From assembly GCF_000208865.1 (NCBI RefSeq), contig NC_018398.1:4110812-4174811 (forward strand): a DNA stretch of 64,000 nt, read 5' to 3'. Below, piece after piece: positions 40,255-52,100 of this stretch; within the stretch, counting starts at the first letter, position 1; each line of letters starts with the position of its first letter. A model generated the notes under the pieces. That model worked only from the letters and a program-made list of their open reading frames with translations, had not been told where the DNA came from and ran no database searches. The stretch comes from Neospora caninum Liverpool (Eukaryota; Apicomplexa; Conoidasida; Eucoccidiorida; Sarcocystidae). Both the position numbers and the translations under genes were made by a program.

Positions 40255-43200
40255 GTTTTGTATGACCGTACTTGCACAACACCTCCTACCGATGTCCGAT
40301 CTCTCCGATTTCGGAAGGCTGTCCCTGTATATCCAAGCCACTATCGCCACACGGGCGTAGCGGAGGGCAGTCCATTTCGATCATCAGTAAAACTCGGAAG
40401 ATAAACAGCCACATGCAAGACCTAGGAGGCCGGCTGATGCTCTTTGGCACCGCGTCTACAATTTTGGGCGTACATCTCGCACTGTACTGGATAGGATAGG
40501 GAAATACAGTTATTGACTACGGAAACTCTCTATGGTAGATTTTGGTGCCGTCTCCCGTCAGTTGGAAAAATATTTGGGCACTACAGTTTGGGAGCATGTG
40601 CTTCCATTACAACGGAGAATTCGTTTTCGTCGTCCTAGATAGGCATAGTGAACACAAACGCATGAAAAAAACTCTGCTGTGGTGTGTCGGTGTTTTGGGT
40701 CTGTGCGATATGCACCTAATCTGAACGTTTCAACGGGGCCTGCAGGAAAACGGATGCTGGACTCTCTGGACGGAACTTTTCTCTCGCGCCTCACTGTTGA
40801 CCTTTCGATTGCGGTGTGAACGCAGGTGTTTCCGATCTCGAGGATCGGGCAACATTATGAAAATCGGTCAGGCGGCAGCTGGCTGTCGTTTTGTCTGCAG
40901 CGGTTCCGTATACTTGCCTCACAAGTAATGCCAGGGTCGTTTTTGTTGGTAGCCTTTGCGTTATCCATGGTGACGGAAAATATGCTAATGCAGGAAGGGA
41001 CGAATTAACAGATCATTCACTCTGAAATGTTTAACCATCCGTCATCGTCGAATTGGATGCAAGCTGTCCAGAGGAAGAAGAGAGAGACACAGACTGTAGC
41101 AGCACCTAACAACCCGCTGCCATGAGCGTCTCCTCCGTCGGCCAGACTGTGATTGGCATCCGCCGAGATTTCAGGGGATTTGCCGTCATGAACACCATAT
41201 GGAGAGTAGTCAGGAGGTACCTTCAAACGCTGGTATCTTACTGAACACAAACCGTGGAAACGCGAGGACGCAGACGGATAAAGGTACTTTTTCCCCACAC
41301 TAATCAAGAGGCATGACATGTGAGCTCCCGGGACGCGACAACCTACACGCGAAGGTCTTTTTTTGAGTGTACTCGCATTTCTTTACACACTGTTCTCGTC
41401 TGCCCAATTCATAGTGTTAAGGTACTGGAAATCGTATCTGGAACAGAACAAGTTACGTACGCCATCGGAGAGAGCTTTTTTCAGGGAAACAGACAAAACC
41501 TCGGAACCTGCACGGTTGCATACAACTTGGCACATCTTAGTCGTCGCTTGTTAAAGCAACACCAATCCAACGCTGTTGAGTGTGCGGATGCACTACCTCG
41601 GCGCACACCCACCGTCACAGCTTTGCCCAGCGTCGATGTTCAGTCCAGTAAAGGCTGAGCCATGCCTGATGCCAAGCCCCGCATGCAAGCGAAAGTGCGG
41701 CTCGGTTGGAGCGATGCCAGTTCGAAATCAGCATTCGTTTGGCGTTGCTGTTGTGGTTTCCTGAATCGTGCTTGCTATCCAAAAACGAGTCGGAAGCGGT
41801 CTCGACCCGCGCAATCCAGAAGTTTAGTCACGTCGTGGTTGTACGTAGACGTTGTTGAAGTCCCCTTTTTTCACACCGGTTCGTTGTCGGACTCTGGACA
41901 CGTGTGTGAGTATATTTAAATTGTGAAAATATACCTTGCTTCATATCAGGTACCCGCCCACCTCATCAACCATCTGAGGGGGCTCGTGCGCACCACGCGC
42001 TTGTAGGTGGGTGTTTTGTCAGTTGCCACTGTGTAATTTGCAGATGATGGCCGCATTCCAAATATGTGGCCACCCGTTCTACCCAGGCAAAATATTAGTG
42101 GTTATCCCCCACGCAAGAATACGAGATCGGGAACCTCTCTGGAGGTTGGTAGCTGCGGATTCTGCCTGGGCATTTCAAGCTCGGGAGGCAGTGTGTGGAG
42201 TAGTCGAACAAAGCAGCCAGCGTCTCCAACCGAACAAATACATTTCCAGATGGAAAGTTCTCGTCTTAGCCAAATGCTGCATGAGAGACTGAAACGAGCA
42301 ACCTACAGTACCGGAGATGACGGGTTTGCAACGTCGCAATTTCGTTTGCTAGACTTTGTATGCGCGGGCAAGCAAATCAATAGTGGCGGGCCAGCTGCCT
42401 GCGCCATACGGTTAGGCGTGGCGGTGCTGAGAAAGCTGTGCGCCACGATGCTTTATAAGCGGCCCAGATCACGTGGAAAACCAGAAAAAAACTACCGACA
42501 CATTTGTCTGGGGATCTCTCACACAATTTTGAGGCTTTATGATTTTGTTTTGTCGTCGTCATTTTCCGCTACACGCTGAAGTCGTGCTTGTCGTGAGCTG
42601 TTACACGGGTACTCCAGTTGATCATTCTGCTTTCCGAACGAATTGTCTCGATAGTCTAGCCAGACCATACTAGGTATTGAGCATCTCGATGCATGCCTGA
42701 AGGGGTGAAAATATCGAGCCGCCATCTTCCAGTGGACGAGGTCCCCCCGCCGTGTACGTCCAAATCTGGTAGGCGCTTGACTGTTTTTTTAGAATTGTCC
42801 ATTACGCGAGCGTTAGTACATCGAAGCTTACTGGTTGCTGCGGCTGTCTGCATGCAAAACAAATGCGACGTGATCCCGTTTCCTTTGTGGGTTTGAGGGC
42901 CGCAGCAGTCGGTCAAGCGGAGCACCAGAGACGGCGACGGCCGATGTCACTGCTGGCGACAGTGACTTCCGTTTGGGAACAGACTTGCCGTAGATGAGTG
43001 CATGCCGCTTTGTTGCATAAGTTGGGGGGATACGGTAGTTGAAACCGCTTCTGTATCTTTGAAGGCTGTCGTTTTCCCTCGTATGTCGCCTCCAGTTGGT
43101 TTGCCCTGTGGTGGTTTAGTGGACAGGCCTTCAACAGTTGCACTGTATTGTTTATCTGCCCCGTCGAGAGCATGTCGACAAGAAGTTTTTAATGCAAGGA

Positions 43201-43798
43201 CCAACAAAGCGACCACTCGGCTAACCTGACCTTCGAGTTTGCCAGCGTCAGTTTCGGACTAGCCCGTGTGGCACTTTTTTGTGCAGGGGGCCCACCGGCG
43301 TCCGGCTGTCAACGTGGCCGCAGCTGTTGCAGTGCCAAGTTTCGTTCCATACTTTTTGCGGTGACACAATGAGCAACACAGATGATGATCTGCCCCGGAT
43401 TTTATTCCTTCACGGGTAAGAAGGAGAATATCCTCATGAACCACCTATCACCCTCACAATGCCTCATTATGGTCTCACTTTCCCCTATCTGTACTGCGGC
43501 GCCACGGGGGATGATGCACGGGCGCTTTGTGATGAAGGTAGTACGGGGTGAAATTTGTGTACAACATATTGGAAGATCCAATGCAAACGTCAGTTGTATT
43601 GGAAAATTGTAGACTTCCAGTCTTACGTATGAGTAAGAAGCTTCGTAGGAGGGGGCTCTGCCGGCTTGTTCACACGGGGGAAAGCTTAGCTGTCTGAGAG
43701 GCCACGATGATTATTCCGTTTTGCCTAAATCTCGTCTGTCCCACTCATCACATTCGACTTCTCTTGCTTCGGCCTCCTTCGGCGTTGTTGGATACAGG
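40255..43798. other. Intergenic region between Kintoun and the hydrolase-like gene
   Basis: About 3.5 kb separating divergent genes. One candidate exon on the minus strand (41017-41259) is listed separately. Other open frames, such as plus 42064-42579 and minus 42656-42925, have no recognised domain and I could not connect them by splice sites. Confidence 0.45.
41017..41259 (-). CDS. Possible last exon of a small tail-anchored membrane protein
   Basis: Open frame that can start after an acceptor TTTGTGTTCAG and ends at a TGA at the low coordinate. It encodes RYQRLKVPPDYSPYGVHDGK, an acidic linker, then one hydrophobic segment (GLLGAATVCVSLFFLWTACI) and a short acidic end FDDDGWLNISE. That is the layout of a C-tail-anchored protein. 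No family recognised. Upstream exons are not identified; a minus-strand ATG at 42802 beginning MDNSKKTVKRLPDL is one candidate first exon, unproven. It lies 5' of Kintoun on the same strand but is not in register with it. It may be noise. Confidence 0.3.
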   Translation of the reverse strand, partial: FHGLCSVRYQRLKVPPDYSPYGVHDGKSPEISADANHSLADGGDAHGSGLLGAATVCVSLFFLWTACIQFDDDGWLNISE

Positions 43799-46578
43799 AT
43801 GGACGGAGGACCAGCTGGCAGCAAACAACGCCTCCTGCAACGCGCCGTGGGACGGAGTAACTTCCTAGCGCCTGATCTGAAAAGCCGGAAAATCCTTTTG
43901 CTGTACACAATCGCCTTCGGTTGCTTCATCGTTTTGGCGATTAGTATAATCGTGTAAGTTTTCAGTTGCGAGTCACCCTTGCTATTCCGCAACCCCAGGG
44001 AAGACTACACAGATCTTGGATCGGGTGAAGACCCAGTAGCTGATGCCGTATAATAGTTCGTTATGGCCAGTCCGTCGACTGCATGCCTTTCTTGATGGCC
44101 TGGGCTTCTTTAGCATTCCAGTTGGCAGTGTAAAGTTTGTGACAAGGTCCTCCGCAACATAAGGGGTGGCTCACGCAGATAATAGTCACTTCATTCGAGA
44201 TTTGCCAAGTTCCAATCTGGCAATAATGGTGGGCTCAACTAATTCCGTCTCCCCAACGAACGCCCTGTGGTCATCGCGGATTTGGATTGTTCAGGGTCTT
44301 TTGGATATTCATTACTTCTATTCATGCTGCCATGTTCACCATCGCTGCGGTAAGGATCTATTCGTGCAGGAGCAGAGGAGGAGTAGATAGTAGTTTTGTA
44401 TCGATGGGTCCACCGTAGCGGACCCCCTCCTGCCAGATGAAGAGGGCCCACTGATAACCGTGATATGGGTGCCGATTTTAACGTAGCATCGCACTACTCT
44501 GTCGTTGCTGCTGCGTGGCTACTTCCGCCGCCGCTCCTTACCCCGTGCACGGCGCCTGTTGCCGTGCTTCGCTTGCATCGGGAAGCTGTTTTTTTGTTAT
44601 CGGCTGTACTCTAGCTCGATTGACAGCCTGCTAAATGATCGCGGATGGCGTCAACGTGGGTGGCTGCATGTGATCAATGGTCTCGCCAATGTGCATTCTG
44701 CTCGTAGTATACGGAAAAACGGTTCAGATTGGCACCACCGGATGCTTATTGCTTGTGGATGGTGTCGAGCCGTGCGGAGAGTTTGAATGATATCGTTGAT
44801 GACTGTGTGAAATGAACAAATGAATATCGTTTTTTGTGTCCACAGGTCATCGCCACCTGTGTTGGATACTACGTGAGTGGCCGGTGGTTGTCGTCACTTA
44901 TACTGAGCACGGCTGTTCGCGAAGCGTCTGAGGCTTTCCACACATACAGGCCCCATGTTGTCGTCGCATCAGCATTCGGTGCTGTCGTCGCATTCCACAT
45001 GGATGTTCCGAAGATGCCGCTGGTAAGTACCTACTGAGCCATATTTTGTTTTGGGTGCGCATGCATGTGATTGTGCATTATACCTAGCTTTTGCCGGTGA
45101 ACTCGTGTCCTTTTGTGACCCGGCGGATCGCTCGTGGCCAATGTTGTGTGCTTGTGGCACGGTGGAAGGTCAATTACTGCATGCAGACTCAGCTCCCCTC
45201 TAGTGCCTCGCACCTGGTGAAGGTGACAGGCAGACAATTCGGTATTTGTGAGAGCGTTTGACTGCTAGGACTGTCCTGTACAAGGTAATAATTAACTCGT
45301 TCGAACTGAAGGGCTGTGGCGCAGTTGTCGTCGCTTACTCGAGGGACCACATTAGTGTTGTGTTACGGGGCCACGCGTACATCTTTTGCAATGAAGCTGT
45401 GCTGCTTACCTCAATACAGCTGTTGTTCACTCCGGCTCAAGACATGTACCGGCGGTACCTCCGGACAACGCAGCAGATGTCTCTTCGCAATTATCCGTAT
45501 ACGCTGATAGTGCATGGGAGTCGAGACACGGTTGTGTCACTTCAAGACTCGATACGCCTCGTTGAGACGGCAGAGCTCGGTCGGTGCAGACTCGAGGTGA
45601 TCGGTGAGTCTCAGTTTCCGAGTGCCCACGATGGTGAAAGTGGCATGCATGTGCGCATCTCCCCCCGTAGCAAGTAGTATCATCTTTGAGCCGCACCACC
45701 TTCACGGCTTTTCCTTTCTTTAGGTGACAAAAAATTTGTGGGCAGTGGTAGCCCCCGGAACAGAACTTGGACAGGCCGTACATCGGTGACACAGTCGCGA
45801 CTTTTACGCATCTTTTGATGTGCTGGATCCGAGCACTTAAGGCTCGATAAGCAGTAACTGTTTTGTGCTTCGGAATGCCTTTTCAGATGACGACCATCAC
45901 TTGCGCTCTCTCACCCAGCAGGAGATAAGGTGGGTGTTGGAGGCGTTTCGGTCGCAATGCAGTGAGGCACAGTACAAGCAGCTCGGCGTTTGCTCACGGG
46001 CATACGAGAGGGATACTGTGTCCCGAACTATTCATTCCCTGGCTCATCTTTTGATCTACTCTCACTGTGGACAATCAAAACATGTATTGTTGCAAATGAG
46101 GGTTTATCCAATTCCGTTAGTTTTCAGTCCTCAGTGCGTGTTTCGAGCCGCTCCGGTCGTGCTCCGTCTTTATGGATTCGTTGATTGGAACGTATTGCCG
46201 GTTTGGCAGACATACTTCGGATGGTGTGTATGGAACAGGATGTTCAAGAACAGCACACTGGTACAGGGTTCTTGCGTTTGTGTTATCTCGCGTGTCTGCT
46301 GCAGCGCCTGGGTTGATGAAGTCTTTAAAAGAGGAAGGGCGAATGTTTTGATGCTGGCTCAAGAGGGCGACAAGTCCGTCGACCCAACACTGTACGAAAC
46401 TCCCAATTTAGAAGCAGGGGACCAGCGTGGAGAGGACAAGACGAGAACAGAGGCTGCAGACAAAGAACGTGAGGTGGTAACGGCTGCTTCCGAAGGCGAC
46501 GATGGAAGAGATGGGACTGGCCCAGTCACAGGGCCACTGCTGTCCAGTTCATCAGAGGCAGATTCTCTTTTGGCCTAA
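43799..46578 (+). CDS. Membrane-anchored alpha/beta-hydrolase-like protein lacking the nucleophile serine
   Basis: Exons joined in phase: 43799-43953, 44295-44349, 44846-45022, 45420-45603, 45887-46578, about 420 residues. The first exon begins MDGGPAGSKQRLLQRAVGRS and holds a hydrophobic segment (ILLLYTIAFGCFIVLAISII); the second adds VFWIFITSIHAAMFTIAA. From exon 3 the protein resembles the C-terminal half of YqiA/RBBP9-type hydrolases: a helix and strand into HVVVASAFGAVVAFHMD, then LLFTPAQDMYRRYL, the acid-turn block LIVHGSRDTVVSLQDS and the histidine block DDDHHLRSL. The expected nucleophile motif G-x-S-x-G reads A-S-A-F-G. The N-terminal strands and oxyanion-hole HG were not found. A long acidic tail ends SSSSEADSLLA. 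Exons 2 and 5 are less sure; an intron may lie within exon 5. Substrate unknown. Confidence 0.6.
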
Positions 46579-49173
46579 GCCAATTGCACAATATCGGCCG
46601 AAATAGAGGTTCCGGGCTTGAGGAAGGGGCTACAAGTTTTTTTACACTGCATGTTGGAAACGAGAGGCGAGAACTCGGTTATCCTCCTTCGTCCAGTGCA
46701 GCGGATCTGGCGATTCTTCGAATGAAAGGGGCAAGGGGCAGATTCGATAGAAAAAAAAGGTTCGAAGCGGACATTATTGGAGCATAAAGGAGCCCTATGG
46801 TTTGTAAGGAGCATAAGCAAGCGGTCTCTGTCGGGAAAGAGCTAGATAAAGTGGACCTGGAGGCCTTGGAAGACTTTGGCTCATCGGTGCCTGAGATTAA
46901 TGCAGTTGCTGTGTCGCCTTACGAAGCAGGTTACTCCAGAGAGGCGACTTTGTCAACGATAGCTGTCATCGAATGCACTGGTAGTATTTTTCTTGACAGG
47001 CCACGCTGCAGGCTGCCGAATGCTTCATTATCATAGTATTCTTCTTAGTTACTTTTGGAAAACACTGGCGACAACGAAGTTTAAGAAAATGCAGTACCAC
47101 AACGTAACCTGCCTTGGGTTCCCCAATTTGTTGGGCGAAATGCTGTACTCACACCAGCTGCGGTTTTGCCCCTCTCCTGTTATTAACAGTCAGGAGGGGA
47201 AGATCATGGAAGGGGTTTTCTAACAGTGCGTCGGAAATTCGTGTCAACTCACAGGCGCATTCTTCCGATTTGGTCATGTGCCTGCAAATCGTTGGTGATT
47301 GTATTTCTGTCGCTATCGAACAACAGCGAGAATGTAATGCCCTAAAGGGGCGATTAAGATCTCGAAGATACCCTTCACGGGTGTGATACGAACGACGATG
47401 TCGCGTGCAGTGATGACCAGCAGTGTAAATCGTGTGGGCCATGCTTTTCTGTTCTTGTGTCCTGCCATCAAGTACTGCGTTTTATGGCTCGCATGTAATG
47501 ACAAAAAACAAGACTGCGACCCAATCGAATGCAGATCGAAATGCCACGAATACAGGCACCCGCTAGGAACCAAACAGAAGGAAACGGTTGGGACCGCAAT
47601 TCTCGCTGTCGAGTCAGAGATGTCGGGGCGTAACAGGATCACGGGTGATCGCCCCTGCCAAAAACGATTCTCGTCTACACGTCGTTTCGCAAGGGGACGC
47701 AGTGGGCAATTCTTATTCCGTATCGTAGTGATCATTATTGCCACTTTTACTGTACCGTGACTGCAGCGAACTACACACCTCTGGTCTGTAGCAGGAAATT
47801 GGTGATGGCATTATTCCTTGCACACCTATAGCGTGAGGGGATAAAGAATCATATAAGTGGGTCCACAGAGACCCACACGGAACTGCATTGAGTCTTATCA
47901 GCGTTGGATATATCAAAACGGTGTTCAGGGTCCACCAGGTTACCCGTACAAACGATGGTACAGAGAAGAATCACTTCAGTTACTACACAACCTGGAAGTC
48001 CTGTTGTAGCTCGACTATGGGTTTCAGAATGGGAGCAGACGGAAAACGAACCAATACTTTCAATTTGGCGACACAACTCCGATAAGATAATGATTTCTAG
48101 TCACAGTCGCAGTTGTTCTTGACAGTGAATACTTGTTAGTTTTCGTCTTAGCAGCGTCCACTGGATTGAATGAAGAGAGGATGTGGGACTGCAGTCGGTG
48201 AGGCAGCGACGACGGGAAGTGATACTGGCGATCTCGGGCATGGAAATATAAAACGTTACAAGCGACGACGCACATGCGTATGCGTCAATCTTATCATGGA
48301 TCACCCTGTTCCGCTATGAAAAAGAGTAGTCGATCGCTTCAGGCAATACAGGCATTTGCATGGGGGGCTCTGTTTCGATCGAAAGATGCTGTGGCGTCGC
48401 AGTTGGTGAGTTCGGAGTCGATGACTCGAACAGAAAAGGGGCATATTTTTGTGGCGTACATTATCTGAGTGACGGCGCCTCCACCGGTCAAGCAAAACCT
48501 GCAAGGAAAACCGCCACTTGGGATGTGATTCGGCGAAGATGATAAGAAATTAAAAGCAGCCGGTGCAATTTTTCCGTCGCTGCGTGCCAGTTGTTAGGGT
48601 CGCGAAGTCAATTGCCGATGGACATTCAGAGACCCTCCGGAGCTTATCTTGTTTATATCTCTTTGTTAGAAACCGTGCTGATACTGTAGGTAGTGACGTA
48701 TCTTCCCGCGAACAAGAAGCTTTTGAAGAACCTCATAATCTTGCTGCACGCACAAAAGCATGGATTAGGCCAGAGCAATCACGTGTGAACACATTGTCTT
48801 CGAGTCGCTTATATCGTTTCTGCGGATTCAACGCTACAAGCGGTCCGTGTGTGAAAGTGAGTTTCACTCCTTGCGACTAGTTTCCGCTAGAGCCTATTCA
48901 ATTTTGGAGACCCTAGAGCTCCGATTTGCTGAAGCTGATGGAATCGAAGACGTGTTGGACGCGATAGCTCTTATGAACGACACTGTCGCAGACTATACTC
49001 TTAATTTGCCATTGAGGGCGGGTCAGAACAGGCGTTCCCCTCCATACTGCAAGAAACCACCCCTCTACAAAGACGACCAGATGGGGTACGCCCTTTCTCG
49101 CGGATGCAAAGCGAAACTGTGTGGTCGCTTCGGAGTGGTCAAAAGTGTGTAGAGTAGCGACGAGAAGATCGAA
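46579..49173. other. Unassigned region between hydrolase-like gene and TMEM231-like gene
   Basis: Convergent 2.6 kb stretch. Two plus-strand open frames look coding: 46797-46981, starting MVCKEHKQAVSVGKELDK with a GTAGTA donor after ECTG, and about 48669-48857, RNRADTVGSDVSSREQEAFE onward with a GTGAGT donor after GPCVK. Neither has a recognisable domain and I found no consistent splicing between them, so no gene is called. Confidence 0.35.
46797..46981 (+). CDS. Possible first exon of an unidentified gene
   Basis: ATG-initiated open frame of about 61 codons, acidic and amphipathic (KVDLEALEDFGSSVPEINAV), ending at a plausible donor GTAGTATT. No family recognised. It follows the stop of the hydrolase-like gene by 220 bases on the same strand, so it could be a separate small gene or a spurious frame. 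Confidence 0.25.
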
Positions 49174-52100
49174 CTATTTTACAGTGAGTACGAGCTCTTG
49201 CGCAAAACGCGCAGTTCTGTCGTCTAGCTGGAACAAGAACTGCTGCAGATGAGCTTCCGTTCCGTAAAATCGGATTGAGACGAGGATGCATGCTACGGTC
49301 CTTACGAGGGTGCACGCTACGGTCCCTGTGAATCCCCACCTTTCTACAGTTGCTTACACGCAAGGAAATGCCAAGACGAAGTATCGGACCCAGGCGGTCA
49401 CTCCAACCTCGAAGAAAGTTGGCTTCCGTGCCACAGGCTGTGACAGCACCGTCAGGCTAATAGTCGCCTTAAACTGTTCCATATCTGTTTGCGATCCTCC
49501 GTAATTCCACTGGACCTTCTCTGTCGAAGCTGCAAGACCGACTGGAAGAAAGAGACAACATCGCAAAGGGCGCAAGAGAAAACAGGGGATGTTTCCTTTC
49601 CGCAAAGAAGAGTCCCTAAACACAGAGAACTTAAGCTCAGCAGGTTGCTGTAAAAAAGAGACATTCGGTGACAGCCGGACCCACAAAAGGACTGAACTGT
49701 TCTACCACTGTGCGTGGGAGGAACGTACGAGATTGCTCTTGGAGTCTGAAAGCTTCTTTTTCATCCAATGCTTCTGGCAAGGTGTACTGTGACTTAGAGC
49801 TCCCTTGAATTCTGAAAGCCAACACAAAAGAGGCCAAACTTCCCAGTGTCTGTTCTGTGTGTACCTTATGCCCACGATTTCATACTGCAGAATAGTTGTT
49901 TGTTCAAACCATCAGGACTATTCTTTAAGCTGCCACACGTTGATGTTATTCAGTGCATCACCGTTCAGCAGTCGACTGCACTCGCACCTTGAACTTTGTG
50001 GCTGCTTTCCAAATCTGCGGTTCACATGAGTGTATTTCAAGAAAAACTTCCTTCTCTGTAGGGGAAAGCACGTCTACCATTTGACAAAACATAGTTACTG
50101 GCCGAATGAATTTCCCGAAAGGAGCCCGAGTGCACGGTAACGATAGAGTATTATGTCGTGGGTGGGGGGGGGGTGACACCAAGCTTGTTAGCCGGCCCGA
50201 CGTGTGATGGTCGTACGTCTGTGCAGTCTCGTTTTTCCCAGTGTCCTTGTTACGTTCAAATTAACCAGATACAGAGTTTGTTTCTGCTTCCTTCCTTCTG
50301 TGCTCTCACGCCAGACTCCGAAACACAACCCCCCCGTGGAAGCAGGCTTGTTGAAAACGTAGACTTATCTGAAGCTCGTATGCGTTTAATTGAAGCAACA
50401 GACATCCTCACTTTTGTGAGAGAGCCCTTGCAGCCTTAGGGGAGATGCGTGACCGACACCCGATTTCGAGGCATCTAATTGGCGCTTACATTTGCGGTAT
50501 TGTTCTCCGGATGTCCACAGGTATATGCTGCTGGAGTGCAAGGACGCCTTCCAAAGCTATTCCTGATGCAGGTGAATTCGAACTCTCCGAAACGACGGTG
50601 ATGCCCTGGAATGTTTCCCCAGGGAACGACTGAACGTAACCAATGGAAGTCCGCACAGGTGTTCTCGTCTATCCGGTTCTCTCTCCAGTAGCTTAGTCAC
50701 ACTACAGTGCGCACAGAGAACGCCACTGCTGTCCCACGTGCCCGTCGCCTGGCACGTGGAACACCAGAGTAACAAGCGCGTGCTACGCTCGAGTTTGCAA
50801 CAGCGTTTACAGTCAGTGCACACTCTAGCTCCGTCGGACACGCGAGCGCTTGTAGAGCGGTACGGGTCCGAACTGCAACCCTCTGTGTCACAGGTACCTT
50901 CCCTCAGGTAGACCTGCTCGGCCCCAGAGCTATCTTGGCTGTTCGTTGACTCTGTCCGGAAGCTCGTCAATGTCGATATTCACGAACTTCACAGGGGCTG
51001 TCGCTGACATCTCTTGTTCTTCGTTACACACATTTCAATGTGGACCGACCTGGAGCTCATAAACCACCTCGAGGCCCAGCTTGCAGCGAGTCACTCGCGC
51101 AGGCTGCGAATTGGCAGGTGGGCGATATGGAGCGATTTTCGTTTCTGAAGCCGCTGCGTTCAGTTGCCAGGACATCTCTACGTGCACTACATCGCCTTCA
51201 GCGCCACTTATAGACGCCTGAAGCGAATAAAGGGGGGAATTGCAAATGAACGGCAACAAGCAGGGAAACAAAATGACTAGACAGACCTTCAACATGGCCG
51301 AACTTGCTACGGTCGCCCAGACGAGCTACTGAATTCTTTGCCTATTCTGGACCGCCGAGACAGAGAACTTGGCGTATCCAGATCTGCAGTTCGTTGCACT
51401 GGAGAGCAGCCTGGTTAGAGTAGAGCCCCGAAACGTGAACGAATCCACCGTAGAATTCTTTCCCTTCCCCCTCCTGGATGCCCCACGAAATGCGTGCCTC
51501 GCCGTCATGGGACCGTCCCTCTCCTGTGTATGTGCGGATGCCGGGCATTCTGTCTGTTTATCGCAACGGCTTGATCCAGCGCTCTTTGTGGCCTTGGGGG
51601 CATGGGAAGCGGCTGCATAGCAAACCGCGGCCTGGAACTCTTACGGTTACTTGCGGCGATTGCAATTCCGTCTTGTCACCGTGCACCGTCGCCCACTCTT
51701 CGCCAGCCTGATGCAGGCGCTTGGGACGATGGCCCCGCCTCCACACGAGGCGGCTCGAATTTGGGTACGCTCTGGTTTTCAAACCATGCCCCGAGTGACT
51801 CTCCTCTGGCCGCAGAGTCACAGACGCAAACGCGGGCTTCACGGACAGAACGTGCGGCTTCTCTGAAACCAAAACCATGTAGTTGAAGTTGTCGAACCAC
51901 CATCCTGACCACAAAGAGCTCAGAGGCAGAGAACAGAAGCGTACCATACTCGACGAGATGTGTTTGCTGGCGCAGTCGCTCTTCAATTCTATTCGAAAAA
52001 GTGAGATGCGCCCACAGCTCGGGTTGGCCAAAGACAGGAGCCGCCGGGCGCGAGGCCACTCTGCAACATGGAGTACAGACTCTACATATGTGTCACCGGC

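Noticed and set aside
42064..42579. Plus-strand frame of 171 codons
   Set aside because: No domain, no neighbouring exon with matching splice phase, and composition close to random for this region.
50557..50970. Minus-strand Cys-rich frame resembling a zinc-binding region (repeated CxxC pairs)
   Set aside because: It has no ATG start, matches no zinc-finger spacing I know, and is not in register with the TMEM231-like exons on either side.
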